Source: Streptomyces sp. L2
GTDB taxonomy: Bacteria; Actinomycetota; Actinomycetes; Streptomycetales; Streptomycetaceae
Direction: 5' to 3'
DNA length: 64,000 nucleotides
Assembly (NCBI RefSeq): GCF_004124325.1
Contig: NZ_QBDT01000001.1
Span: 3,162,001 to 3,226,000, forward strand
Below, one piece after another: positions 21,278 to 30,054 of the stretch. Position 1 is the first letter of the stretch; each line of letters starts with the position of its first letter. The notes under the pieces were generated by a model. The model worked only from the letters and a program-made list of their open reading frames with translations, did not search any database and had not been told where the DNA came from. Both the position numbers and the translations under genes were made by a program.

Positions 21278-21959
21278 AGCCCCGGTGCAGGGCCACCACG
21301 CCGCCCGTCAGGTTCCGCCACGCCACCTTCGACCAGCCCGCCTTGCGCAGCCGTTCGGCGAGGGCCGGCTGGTCGGGCCAGGCGCGGATGGACTCGGCGA
21401 GGTAGACGTATGCGTCCGGGCTGGAGGACACCGCGCGCGCGACCGGCGGCAGCGCCCGCATCAGGTACTCGGTGTAGACGGTCCGGAAGGGTGCCCAGGT
21501 CGGGTGCGAGAACTCGCAGATGACCACGCGGCCGCCGGGCCGGGTCACCCGGAGCATCTCGCGCAGCGCCGCGTCCGTGTCCTGGACGTTGCGCAGCCCG
21601 AAGGAGATCGTCACCGCGTCGAAGGTGTCGTCCTTGAACGGCAGCTTCGTCGCGTCGCCGGCGGTGAACGGCAGCCAGGTGTGCTTCTTCTTCCCCACCT
21701 GGAGCATGCCGAGGGAGAAGTCGCAGGGGACGACGTACGCGCCCGCGCGCGTGAAGGGCAGCGAGGAGGTGGCCGTACCGGCTGCGAGGTCGAGGATCTT
21801 CTGCGCGGGGCGGGCGTCGACCGCGCGCGCGACCTCCTTGCGCCAGCGCCGGTCCTGGCCGAGTGACAGCACGTCGTTCGTCAGGTCGTACCGTTCCGCC
21901 ACGTCGTCGAACATCGAGGCGACTTCGTGCGGCTGCTTGTTCAGGGAAGCGCGGGTCAC
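21264..21959 (-). CDS. menG: Demethylmenaquinone methyltransferase
   Basis: This 231-residue SAM-dependent enzyme makes the last methylation of menaquinone. The family signatures are [18 protein letters not shown] at the N-terminus, the SAM site [11 protein letters not shown] (near residue 56), and [12 protein letters not shown] and [16 protein letters not shown]. Length equals the UbiE/MenG norm. Since the quinone of Streptomyces is menaquinone, menG (ubiE-type) is the right name. GTG at 21959 is the start; it stands alone upstream of a 15-bp tandem repeat. Confidence 0.95.
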   Translation of the reverse strand: MTRASLNKQPHEVASMFDDVAERYDLTNDVLSLGQDRRWRKEVARAVDARPAQKILDLAAGTATSSLPFTRAGAYVVPCDFSLGMLQVGKKKHTWLPFTAGDATKLPFKDDTFDAVTISFGLRNVQDTDAALREMLRVTRPGGRVVICEFSHPTWAPFRTVYTEYLMRALPPVARAVSSSPDAYVYLAESIRAWPDQPALAERLRKAGWSKVAWRNLTGGVVALHRGFKAS

Positions 21960-22030
21960 CGGGCCATTGTTGCAGCCGCCCGTCCGCCGCCGGCCGCGGC
22001 GTCCCGTGAGCGGCGCGGACGGGTGTCTCG

Positions 22031-22090
22031 CGGTCCGGCGCCTCGCGGTCCGGTGTCGCCCGGTCCGGTCTCGCGCGGTCCGGTCTCGCG
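22031..22090. repeat. Four 15-bp tandem repeats upstream of menG
   Basis: Four consecutive 15-bp units of the CGGTCCGGTCTCGCG type occupy 22031-22090; the last two are identical, the first two differ at a few bases. They lie between the menG start and the stop of the amidohydrolase-like gene, so they are non-coding and within the menG leader or promoter region. They may vary in number between strains. Confidence 0.8.
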
Positions 22091-22107
22091 CGACAGATGC
22101 CCCGCGG

Positions 22108-22707
22108 TCAGCGCGCCCGGTACACCAGGCGGCCGCCCAGCACGGTGGCCACGCAGGTGGCGGCGGAGCGGCGGACCAGTTCGGCGCGGTCGGCGACGTC
22201 GAACACGGCGAACCGGGCGGGTCCGCCGGCCGTGAGCCGCGGCAGCAGGATCAGCGGGGACGGGGACAGCGCGGCCGGTCCAGGGAGCCGGTCGGGCCGC
22301 TGTCCCACCGCGAGTCCGGCCCGGCGCACCGCGTCGGCGGCGGCCCGCGACCGCAGTTCCCCGGCCACCGCCACCGTGCCGTGTGCCAGCATCCGCTGCA
22401 CCCCGCGCCGCGCGCTCGCGCCGAGGCGTGCGGGATCACCGCGGAAGATCTCCGCCGCGCGTGCCCCGCCGATGGGCTCGGTGCCGAGGGTGTCGGCCTC
22501 GCGCGGGTCCGGGTGGTAGGTGGCTTCCAGCAGCTCCGGACCGTACGGGTTCAGCAGGCCCGGGGTGAGGATGCCGGGCCAGCGCCGCACCCTCGCCCCG
22601 GGTGCGGCGGCGGCGAGTTCCTCGTACGGGCCGACGGCGGCGACGGACGCCCCGTCGACCAGGACGGCCGCCTCGGGGGACCGCTCGGCGAGATGAAGGG
22701 TCAGCAC
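22108..22707 (-). CDS. Amidohydrolase/imidazolonepropionase-like protein, probably lacking the metal site
   Basis: The 199-residue protein has the beta-sandwich start and end of an amidohydrolase ([32 protein letters not shown]) but is half the usual length. The segment that normally reads PGLVDxHxH is [13 protein letters not shown], so the HxH metal motif is missing. It follows mqnC by 67 bp on the same strand and may be co-transcribed with it. It could be a non-catalytic or reassigned relative of the deaminases of the futalosine route, but that is a guess. GTG 22707 is the start. Confidence 0.6.
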   Translation of the reverse strand: MLTLHLAERSPEAAVLVDGASVAAVGPYEELAAAAPGARVRRWPGILTPGLLNPYGPELLEATYHPDPREADTLGTEPIGGARAAEIFRGDPARLGASARRGVQRMLAHGTVAVAGELRSRAAADAVRRAGLAVGQRPDRLPGPAALSPSPLILLPRLTAGGPARFAVFDVADRAELVRRSAATCVATVLGGRLVYRAR

Positions 22708-22774
22708 GGCAGGCTCGGTCGCTCGCTCGGTTCGATGCTCGGTCGCTCGCTCGGTCGTACGGTCACCGGGAGGC

Positions 22775-23989
22775 TCAGTTGGACGCCAGCAGCTTCAGTT
22801 CGGGGTGCGCGGTGCCGCCCTCGATCGCCGTGGAGGAGATGTGGGAGACGACGCGGTCGTCGACGGGGTCGTTCGCCGGGTCGTCGTGGACGACGAGGTG
22901 CTCGTACGTCGTCGCCCGCTGCGCCGGCACCCGGCCCGCCTTGCGGATGAGGTCGATGATCTCCATGCGGTTGGAGCGGTGCTTGGCGCCGGCCGAGGAG
23001 ACGACGTTCTCCTCCAGCATGATCGAGCCGAGGTCGTCCGCGCCGTAGTGCAGCGACAGCTGGCCGACCTCCTTGCCGGTGGTGAGCCAGGAGCCCTGGA
23101 TGTGCTGGATGTTGTCCATGAACAGCCGGGCGATGGCGATCATCCGCAGGTACTCGAAGAGCGTGGCCTGGGTGCGGCCCTTCAGGTGGTTGTTCTCGGG
23201 CTGGTAGGTGTACGGGATGAACGCGCGGAAGCCGCCCGTGCGGTCCTGCACGTCCCGGATCATCCGCAGGTGCTCGATGCGCTCGGCATTGGTCTCGCCC
23301 GTGCCCATCAGCATGGTGGACGTGGACTCCACGCCCAGCCGGTGCGCGGTCTCCATGATCTCCAGCCAGCGCTCGCCGCTCTCCTTCAGCGGGGCGATGG
23401 CCTTGCGCGGCCGCTCCGGCAGGAGCTCCGCGCCGGCGCCCGCGAAGGAGTCGAGGCCGGCCGCGTGGATGCGGGTGATGGCCTCCTCGACCGACACCCC
23501 GGAGATCCGGGCCATGTGCTCGACCTCGCTCGCCCCCAGGCTGTGGATGACGAGCTTCGGGAACTCCTTCTTGATGGCGGCGAAGTGCTTCTCGTAGTAC
23601 TCCACGCCGTAGTCCGGGTGGTGGCCGCCCTGGAACATGATCTGGGTGCCGCCCAGTTCGACGGTCTCCGCGCAGCGGCGCAGGATGTCGTCCAGGTCGC
23701 GGGTCCAGCCCTTGTCCTTGTCCTTGGGGGCCGCGTAGAAGGCGCAGAACTTGCACGCCGTGACGCACACGTTCGTGTAGTTGATGTTCCGCTCGATGAT
23801 GTACGTCGCGATGTGCTCGATACCGGCGTACTTGCGGCGGCGTACGGCGTCGGCGGCGGCGCCCAGGGCGTGCAGCGGGGCGTCCCGGTAAAGGACGAGC
23901 GCCTCCTCGGGGGTGATCCGCCCACCTGCGGCGGCACGGTCGAGGACGGCTGTGACATCAACAGAAGCGAGGTCGGCCTTCTCGGACAC
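22775..23989 (-). CDS. mqnC: Cyclic dehypoxanthinyl futalosine synthase (radical SAM)
   Basis: MqnC cyclises dehypoxanthinyl futalosine in the futalosine pathway to menaquinone. The 404-residue protein has the radical-SAM motif CVTACKFC (Cys 75, 79, 82) and family segments LGGTQIMFQGGHHPD, VESTSTMLMGTGET and FIPYTYQPENNHL. Related enzymes are MqnE and the CofG/H proteins; the combination of GGHHPD and the C-terminal ENVVSSAGA region favours MqnC. Start is GTG at 23989. The rest of the pathway (mqnA, B, D, E) is not in this window. Confidence 0.92.
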   Translation of the reverse strand: MSEKADLASVDVTAVLDRAAAGGRITPEEALVLYRDAPLHALGAAADAVRRRKYAGIEHIATYIIERNINYTNVCVTACKFCAFYAAPKDKDKGWTRDLDDILRRCAETVELGGTQIMFQGGHHPDYGVEYYEKHFAAIKKEFPKLVIHSLGASEVEHMARISGVSVEEAITRIHAAGLDSFAGAGAELLPERPRKAIAPLKESGERWLEIMETAHRLGVESTSTMLMGTGETNAERIEHLRMIRDVQDRTGGFRAFIPYTYQPENNHLKGRTQATLFEYLRMIAIARLFMDNIQHIQGSWLTTGKEVGQLSLHYGADDLGSIMLEENVVSSAGAKHRSNRMEIIDLIRKAGRVPAQRATTYEHLVVHDDPANDPVDDRVVSHISSTAIEGGTAHPELKLLASN

Positions 23990-24058
23990 CGGGCGTCCCT
24001 TTCGTCAAGGGTTGTGGACAGACCGGACCAGCCTACGTCAGCCCCTGTCGCCGCCCGA

Positions 24059-24119
24059 CCTCAGGCCGCACCGGGCCTACGGCCTCAGGCCGCCCCGGCG
24101 TACGGCCTCAGGCCGCACC
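24059..24119. repeat. Three tandem 23-24-bp repeats around the end of the prepilin peptidase gene
   Basis: Units beginning CCTCAGGCCGC start at 24059, 24083 and 24106. Each contains the imperfectly symmetrical GGCCTCAGGCC (or a one-base variant), able to form a small hairpin. The third copy includes the stop codon of the prepilin peptidase gene. The array may act as a terminator or be a spacer repeat. Confidence 0.6.
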
Positions 24120-25088
24120 GGCAACGGCACCGGCCAGCAGCCCCGCGCAGGCACCGGCGATGAGGAACGGCCCGAACGGGATCGCCGTCTTGCGGCCCGC
24201 CCGCCGGACGACGACGAGCGCACCGCCGTAGAGCGCGCCGAACAGGAACCCGGCGAACGTGCCGAACAGCACGGCCGGCCAGCCGTACCAGCCGAGTACG
24301 GCGCCTGCCCCGAGCGCCAGTTTGACGTCGCCGAAGCCCATGCCGGCCGGGTTGACCAGCCACAGCACGAAGTAGCCGGCGCCGAGGGCGAGGGCGCCGT
24401 AGAGCGCGGTGGGCCAGTGCCCGGCGTGCCCGGGCAGCAGCGCGGCCACCCCGAGCAGCCCGAGCGCGGCCGCCGCGAACGGCAGCGTCAACGGGTCCGG
24501 AAGCCGCCGCACCCGGAAGTCCACGACCGCCAGCAGCACGCCGACGGGCGCGAGCAGCAGCCAGACCCCGACCTCGGGCCGCGCCCCGGTGGCGGCGGCG
24601 AGAGCGGCACACACGAGGGCGGAGGCGACGGCGAGAAGGGCGGAGGAGGGGGCCCAGGGACGGGCGTCGGAGACGACCACGGGACCGGAGTCCGGAGCGG
24701 GCGCGGGCGCGGAGTCCGGAGCAGGCGCGGGTGCGGAGGCCGGAGCGGGCGCAGGGCCCGGCGCGGGGTCGGAGTCCGGCGCGGGGTCGGAGTCCGGCGC
24801 GGGGTCGGAGTCCGGCGCGGGGTCGGAGTCCGGCGCGGGGTCGACGCCGAAGGCAACCGCGCGGCCGGGATCCGGAGCGGGCGTGGGGCCGGCGGTGGAC
24901 GGCCGGGCGGCGGCGCAGGCCGGGCAGGCTGTCCGGCCCAGCCAGCCGCGCAGGCGGTGTTCCTCGGGGCAGTGGTCGCGCCACGGTTCGCCCTCCGGGA
25001 CGGCGAAACGGTAGGCCGCGCGCGGGAGCAGCGTGCCCGCCGCCGCGCCCCACAGCGCGGCGGCGAGGACCAGCGCGAGGCCGTTCAT
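24108..25088 (-). CDS. tadV: Type IV prepilin peptidase of the Tad pilus (TadV-like)
   Basis: This membrane aspartyl protease should cut the leader of the Flp pilin and TadE/F-like pseudopilins. The two catalytic Asp motifs are seen: VVDFRVRRLPD near residue 188 and GFGDVK near residue 253, within a set of about seven hydrophobic helices. The 326-residue protein is longer than small TadV proteins because a Pro/Ala/Asp/Ser insertion of about 70 residues follows a CPAC motif near residue 60; part of it is a PAPDSD repeat encoded by 18-bp units. ATG 25088 overlaps the upstream gene's stop (ATGA). Confidence 0.88.
   Translation of the reverse strand: MNGLALVLAAALWGAAAGTLLPRAAYRFAVPEGEPWRDHCPEEHRLRGWLGRTACPACAAARPSTAGPTPAPDPGRAVAFGVDPAPDSDPAPDSDPAPDSDPAPDSDPAPGPAPAPASAPAPAPDSAPAPAPDSGPVVVSDARPWAPSSALLAVASALVCAALAAATGARPEVGVWLLLAPVGVLLAVVDFRVRRLPDPLTLPFAAAALGLLGVAALLPGHAGHWPTALYGALALGAGYFVLWLVNPAGMGFGDVKLALGAGAVLGWYGWPAVLFGTFAGFLFGALYGGALVVVRRAGRKTAIPFGPFLIAGACAGLLAGAVAGAA
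24760..24842. repeat. 18-bp coding tandem repeat (PAPDSD units)
   Basis: Four exact 18-bp units, GGCGCGGGGTCGGAGTCC on the plus strand, run from 24760 to 24831 followed by a partial copy to 24842. They encode PAPDSD units in the hydrophilic loop of the prepilin peptidase. The repeats are exact at DNA level, so they are likely to be length-variable. Confidence 0.9.
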
Positions 25089-28033
25089 CCCGCCGTGGCG
25101 GCGCGGTCGCGCCAGGTGGGGAGCAGCTCGTCCAGCAGGGCCTCGGTGCGCGGCGGCAGACCGCGGGCCCCGCTGCGGTCGACCAGCTCGGCGGCGCGGG
25201 CGCGCAGCCGGTCGGGGTCGCCGGTGGCGTGGGTGGCGCGCAGCAGTTCGTTCCACAGCCGCTCGTCCGCCGGGGCGGTCTTGAGGGCGGCGCCGAGCGC
25301 CTCGATCGCCTTCTCCGCGCGGTCCTTCTCCAGGTGGAACGCGGACAGGGCGAGCCCGGTGTCCGCGACGAGCAGCGGGAGCTGGGCGTCGATGATCTCG
25401 TGGGTGAGCCAGCCGTAGCGCCCCGCGGGCCGGTCGGCGAGCAGCGGGCCGCGGACGAGGACGAGCGCGTCGGTGAGCAGCCGTCCGCGTACGGCACGGC
25501 TGCCGACGCCCTTGCCCTGCGTGGCCTCGTAGTACAGGGAGCGCAGTACGTCCAGGTCGGAGACGACGGACCGGGCGAGCGTGAGCCGGCCGGTCTCGTC
25601 GGCCCGGAGCCGTGGGCCGCCGTCGGCGTCGGTGCCGAGCCAGACGCGCAGCCGTTCGAGGAGGGCGTCCCGTACGTCCTCGGTCACCCCACGCGGCCAC
25701 AGCGCCGACGCCAGCACGCGCGGGTGCACGCCCTCGCGGTGCAGGAGCAGCAGCGCGAGGGCCTCGTGGAGCAGGGCGCTGCGGTCGCCGTCGGGGGTGT
25801 CGAGGCCGATGATCTCGTACGGCCCGACGAGGCGCGCGTACACCGCGGGGCGCCCCTGTTCGCTGATGTCGACGAGGAACGGCGGTGCGGTGGCGGGCCC
25901 GTCCGGGTCGCGCTCGGGGTCGGCCTCGACGAACAGTTCGACGACCGCGCGCTGCTGGACGGCCGGCAGCAACTGGGCTTCCAGCTCCAGCCCGAGGAGC
26001 GGCGCGAGCAGCTTGCCCTCGGGGGTGACCTCCATCTCCCAGGCGGCGCCGGGCAGTTCACCGGTCTCGGTGCCGACGAGGTAGCCGATGCCGAGGCGGC
26101 CGGCGTCGGCGGCTAGTTCGGCGAGGGTGACGGCGTCCTCGGCGGACGGCTGGGCGGCGAGCAGGACCAGGTGCGGGGCCCAGCGGGTGTGCTGGGCGGG
26201 CCCGGTGCGGCCGGTGAGCACCGAGTCGTGCCCGGCGGCGCCGAGCGCTCCGCGCCGCTGCCTCGTCTCGGCCTGCATGGTCTCGATGAGCGCCTCGATG
26301 TCGTCGAGGTGGCGGAGCCGGTTGGGGGCGAGCGCGGTGAGGTCCTCGCCGAAGCCGACGAGGGTGATCGTCATGCGGTCGGACCAGCCGTTGGTGGCGA
26401 GTTCGGCGGCGACGGAGGCGAACACGGCGGCCCGGTCGGCCTCGCGGCCGCTCAGCGAGACGATGCCGGGTACGGCCTCCAGGTTGAGCAGCAGCCGGGA
26501 GTCGTCCATGGTGCCGAGGCTGACGAGGCCGGGGTAGGGGGCGGCGGTGTCGGCGTCCTCGTACCGCTCGGCGTCCGCGCGGGACAGCATCCAGAACGTC
26601 TGGTCCTGCCCGAGCCGCCAGGGCGCGGGCGGCTTCCCGGACGGCTGGGCGAGCTGGAGGTGCAGATCGCCGTGGCTGAGCCAGGCCGCGTAGACGACGG
26701 GCAGCGGACGGGACTCGGCGGTGAGGGCGGCGGCGAGTCCGCGCAGCGAACGGTCCAGGAGCCGTACGGCGTCGGGGTCGGCGCCGACGAGCAGCGCGTC
26801 CTGCGCGTCCTGCGCGTCGCCGTCGGGCATCGGCGGCTCCATGCCGCGCCGGCCGCCGACGGCACCGAGCGCGGACTGCCACAGCGCCTGCCGGCGGCGC
26901 CGGCCGAGGGCGCCGAGGAGCCCGGCGGCGAGGAGGGGGGCGCCGAGGAGGGCTTCGGGCAGGCCGAAGGAGTGGCCGCTGCTCGCGGGGGTGGCGTGCG
27001 CCTCCTCCTGGGCGCCGGTCTGCTCGGTGCCCTCGGGGGCGGGCCGTTGGGCGGGCACGGACGCGTGGCCGGCGTTTCCGGAGTGCTCGGCGTTCCCTGA
27101 GTGCTGGGCGTGGTCGCCGGTCTTGTCGTAGTCCTGGATCTGCTGCTGGACGTGCGGGGAGACGTGGGCGTCGGGCAGTTCGACGAGTTCGCCGCCGTGC
27201 GCGTCGCCGGGCATCTCCATGATCCAGCCGGGCCGGATGAGGCTGGCCTCGGAGAGCCGCGAACCGTCGGGCTGGACACGGTCCTTGTTCAGCTCGTAGA
27301 TCTCCTTGTACCGGCGGCCGTCGCCGAGGTGCCGTTGCGCTATCTCCCACAGGGAGTCGTGGTGGCGGCCCTCGGGCGGCTGGATCCGGTAGAACTTCGT
27401 GTCCCCGTGGCGCGCGGTGCCGTGCGCGGAGTGCGCCGCGGCCTGGTTCGCGTGCTCGGCGACGGCGGCGGCCGCCTTGGCCGCCTGCTCCTGCTGCTGG
27501 ACGAGGACGCCCGGCGTCTGCTGCGCCGCGGCGACGGTGCCCCGCTGGTTGCCGTCCAGCTGCCCGTGCTGCCCCAGTTGAGCCAGCCCCGGAGTGAGGC
27601 TGGCCGCGGTGGCGCCGACGAGCAGCAGCGCGGCGACCAGTTGCCGGGCCAGCAGCTGGCTGGGCCCGGAACCGGGGACCCGGCCCGGCACGCCGACCCC
27701 GGACAGCGCCGCCTTGACCTCGACGAGCACGCACGCGGTGAACTGGGCCCAGGCGAGCCAGACGATGACCGTGAGGATGCTCAGGAAGGTGTGCACGGTG
27801 ATCGGCTGCGTCAGCCAGTCCGACGACGGCACCCCGTGCGGCAGTGGCCAGCCCACCTCGACGGCCAGCGCCCCGGGCACACCGACGACCAGCACGAGCA
27901 GGGCGACGAACGCGAGGAACGCCTTGACGAAGTCCCCGACCGTACGCTGTCGCACACGCACCGGCTGAGGTGTCCGATTCCGCGGACCCGAGGGGCTGCT
28001 GCCCGTGGGGCCTGATGTGTTGCGTCGCGCCAT
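25085..28033 (-). CDS. Membrane LysM protein with a SARP-like (wHTH-BTAD) C-terminus
   Basis: The 982-residue protein has three hydrophobic helices (about 35-60, 81-105, 129-147), an Ala/Gln/His-rich stretch, a LysM-like domain (about 212-275, with SLWEIAQRHLGDGRRYKEIY), a further helix near 359-377, a long central region, and a C-terminus like SARP regulators: a winged-helix-like segment (about 750-815, LALLLLHREGVHPRVLASALWP) and a bacterial transcriptional activator domain (about 820-950). LysM binds peptidoglycan; BTAD is a helical repeat domain. The gene is coupled to the prepilin peptidase gene, so a role in Tad pilus assembly or its regulation is inferred. Whether the wHTH binds DNA is unknown. 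ATG 28033 chosen; the frame stays open upstream. Confidence 0.8.
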   Translation of the reverse strand: MARRNTSGPTGSSPSGPRNRTPQPVRVRQRTVGDFVKAFLAFVALLVLVVGVPGALAVEVGWPLPHGVPSSDWLTQPITVHTFLSILTVIVWLAWAQFTACVLVEVKAALSGVGVPGRVPGSGPSQLLARQLVAALLLVGATAASLTPGLAQLGQHGQLDGNQRGTVAAAQQTPGVLVQQQEQAAKAAAAVAEHANQAAAHSAHGTARHGDTKFYRIQPPEGRHHDSLWEIAQRHLGDGRRYKEIYELNKDRVQPDGSRLSEASLIRPGWIMEMPGDAHGGELVELPDAHVSPHVQQQIQDYDKTGDHAQHSGNAEHSGNAGHASVPAQRPAPEGTEQTGAQEEAHATPASSGHSFGLPEALLGAPLLAAGLLGALGRRRRQALWQSALGAVGGRRGMEPPMPDGDAQDAQDALLVGADPDAVRLLDRSLRGLAAALTAESRPLPVVYAAWLSHGDLHLQLAQPSGKPPAPWRLGQDQTFWMLSRADAERYEDADTAAPYPGLVSLGTMDDSRLLLNLEAVPGIVSLSGREADRAAVFASVAAELATNGWSDRMTITLVGFGEDLTALAPNRLRHLDDIEALIETMQAETRQRRGALGAAGHDSVLTGRTGPAQHTRWAPHLVLLAAQPSAEDAVTLAELAADAGRLGIGYLVGTETGELPGAAWEMEVTPEGKLLAPLLGLELEAQLLPAVQQRAVVELFVEADPERDPDGPATAPPFLVDISEQGRPAVYARLVGPYEIIGLDTPDGDRSALLHEALALLLLHREGVHPRVLASALWPRGVTEDVRDALLERLRVWLGTDADGGPRLRADETGRLTLARSVVSDLDVLRSLYYEATQGKGVGSRAVRGRLLTDALVLVRGPLLADRPAGRYGWLTHEIIDAQLPLLVADTGLALSAFHLEKDRAEKAIEALGAALKTAPADERLWNELLRATHATGDPDRLRARAAELVDRSGARGLPPRTEALLDELLPTWRDRAATAG

Positions 28034-28320
28034 GGCGGGTGTCCTGGGTCGTGGGTGGTCGCTGGCCGTGCCTGGGCCCGCCGGCCGGAGGCCGGACGGA
28101 CGGAACCCAACCGAGATCCTATGCAGTGCCACTGACACGGCGAAGAGGTGTGGCTCCGCGCGGTACGGCACCCGGCTCCCGGTCCGGCGCCTTCACACCG
28201 GCCACCCCGCTTCCCTCACCATCCCCACACAATCCCCCATCACCGCCCCCGCCCCTGTCACACCCCCCTGATAACTTCGTTCCCTGCTGCACACACGCCG
28301 AACTCCGGGGGAGACTCACC

Positions 28321-28965
28321 GTGGCCGCCCGCACCTGGACCCTCATCACCGCGACGACCACCGCGGCCCTGCTCCTCACCGCCTGCGGCGGGAGCGGCGC
28401 CGACGACAAGCCTGACGCCACCAAGGGCGCGGCCACGGGCTCGCCCAGCGCGACGGCGCCCGCTTCGGCGTCGGCATCGTCCGACGTCACACGCCCGACG
28501 GTCACCTTGCCCAACAGTTTCAAGCTGACGTTCCAGAGCTGGACGAGCAGTGATCCGGTGAAGCAGGCGGTGCTCAACGACGGAAAAGAACAACTCCGCG
28601 CCGGCTACGCGGCGATCACTGCCGACACGACCAACAGCAAGGCGCTGACCTTTTACAACACCCGGGCAGGCCTGTCACAGGTCCAGCAGTGGATCAAGAC
28701 GTACACGGACAAGAACCTCACGGTCATCGGCAAGTTGCCCGTGTATGACCCCAAGGTCAACATCGTCCACAAGAACGGCGCGACCTTGAGCTACTGCACT
28801 GACGAGAGCAAGGCGTACTCCAAAGACCGCAAGACAGGTGAGGAAGAGGGCAATCCTGCCGGCATGAACCCTCACGTCTACTACGTCATCACACTGGCCA
28901 GAAACGCCGATGGGGTATGGCAGACCATGTCGGCTCAATCACAGCGGGGAGATTGCTCACAGTGA
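28321..28965 (+). CDS. Lipoprotein of the three-copy lipoprotein/secreted-protein cassette (copy A)
   Basis: The 214-residue protein starts with a lipobox signal peptide (AALLLTACGG, lipidated Cys near residue 21), then an Ala/Ser/Asp linker, then a small folded domain. GTG 28321 follows GGGGGAG. It shares with the lipoproteins at 46246 and 54318 the motifs RPxVTLP after the linker, a C-terminal Y/FCxDxSK with KTG a few residues on, and GVW near the end. Two Cys in the mature domain may pair. Family and function are unknown to me; size and pattern would suit an NTF2-like fold but this is only a guess. Its stop overlaps the next gene by 4 bp. Confidence 0.85.
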   Translation: MAARTWTLITATTTAALLLTACGGSGADDKPDATKGAATGSPSATAPASASASSDVTRPTVTLPNSFKLTFQSWTSSDPVKQAVLNDGKEQLRAGYAAITADTTNSKALTFYNTRAGLSQVQQWIKTYTDKNLTVIGKLPVYDPKVNIVHKNGATLSYCTDESKAYSKDRKTGEEEGNPAGMNPHVYYVITLARNADGVWQTMSAQSQRGDCSQ

Positions 28966-30011
28966 GGTGGCGACTGGCGTCAGTACCGATGATGTCCGCG
29001 TCATTCCTCGCCGTACTCCTCTCATCCGTACCAGCCGACGCCATCGGACACGGGGGCACGTACGGCAACGCCAAGGGCACCGAACTCTCCGCCTCCGCCC
29101 ACCACTCGCGCATCGAAGTGACCCAGGTCAGCGGCCCCACGAACGGCGATCGCGGCACCGTCTCGGCCACGGACGTGAACTGGAAGCCGCCCCCTTGCTG
29201 GTACGAACCCGTATTCTCCCCAGCGCAGTTGAAGAACTTCGCGGAGAATGACGGCGACGGTGACGTCGGTCTGCGTGACGGATGGTACGGATCGAAGCTC
29301 TGGACCGACCACTTCAAGGACGGGAAGGACGCGACCACCATCTTCACCACTCCTTCCACCGTGAAGGGGTACAAGAATTACAACCTCGGCAAGGACGGCT
29401 ACTTCTGGCGTGGAGTCGCACCGGACCTGAGCACCCTCGACGACACCTCGCTGTGCAGCCGGCTCATGTTCTGGGTCGACGCCGGCAAGGTCCCCGACGT
29501 CCCGGACGCCCCGACACCGAAGACCCTCGCCGAGTACGCCTACAACAAGATCAAGGTTCCGAGCACCGCGATCCAGGTGAAGCCGGACACCAAGTCGACC
29601 GTGAATCTGCCCACCTGGGTATGGCTGGACAAGGGCCGCTTCCAAGCGGTCAAGGTCCGCGCCGAACTTCCCGACACGGGTCTGTGGGCCGAGACGACCG
29701 CCAAACCCGTCGCCCTGCACCTCGCCCCCGGTACCTCCGACGCCGAGACCTACCCCGCCTCCGGTGACTGCACCATCAACGACGACGGTTCGATCGGCAC
29801 GCCGTACGAGAAGGGGGACGCCGACAAGACGCCGAGCTGCGGCATCACCTACCTCCACGCCACGAACGGCGCCCCGTACCGGTTGAAGGCCTCGATCACC
29901 TGGCAGATTTCCTGGAAGGGCTCCGACGGCAGCGGAGGCGACCTCCCCGACGGGACCTTCGCCACCACCCAGGACATGACCGTCCAGGAGATCCAGTCGG
30001 TCAACCGCTGA
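28962..30011 (+). CDS. Secreted protein of the cassette (copy A)
   Basis: The 349-residue protein begins with a Sec signal peptide ending near VPADAIG. GTG 28962 overlaps the lipoprotein stop (GTGA). Conserved features shared with copies B and C are CWYEP near residue 85, a second Cys followed by FWV, VNLPTWVWLD, AETYPASGDC, TPSCGITYL and GGDLPDGTF, and the terminal EIQSVNR. Four or more conserved Cys suggest a disulphide-stabilised extracellular protein. No catalytic motif was recognised. The pair sits on the plus strand inside the otherwise minus-strand Tad locus. Confidence 0.85.
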   Translation: MRWRLASVPMMSASFLAVLLSSVPADAIGHGGTYGNAKGTELSASAHHSRIEVTQVSGPTNGDRGTVSATDVNWKPPPCWYEPVFSPAQLKNFAENDGDGDVGLRDGWYGSKLWTDHFKDGKDATTIFTTPSTVKGYKNYNLGKDGYFWRGVAPDLSTLDDTSLCSRLMFWVDAGKVPDVPDAPTPKTLAEYAYNKIKVPSTAIQVKPDTKSTVNLPTWVWLDKGRFQAVKVRAELPDTGLWAETTAKPVALHLAPGTSDAETYPASGDCTINDDGSIGTPYEKGDADKTPSCGITYLHATNGAPYRLKASITWQISWKGSDGSGGDLPDGTFATTQDMTVQEIQSVNR

Positions 30012-30054
30012 GCCGGAGTGAGCCTCCCGGCGGCGCAGACCGGCCCGCCCGGCG

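Noticed and set aside
24760..24842. CRISPR-like array
   Set aside because: The 18-bp units are contiguous, without spacers, and encode an in-frame PAPDSD repeat. No other array-like pattern was found in the window.
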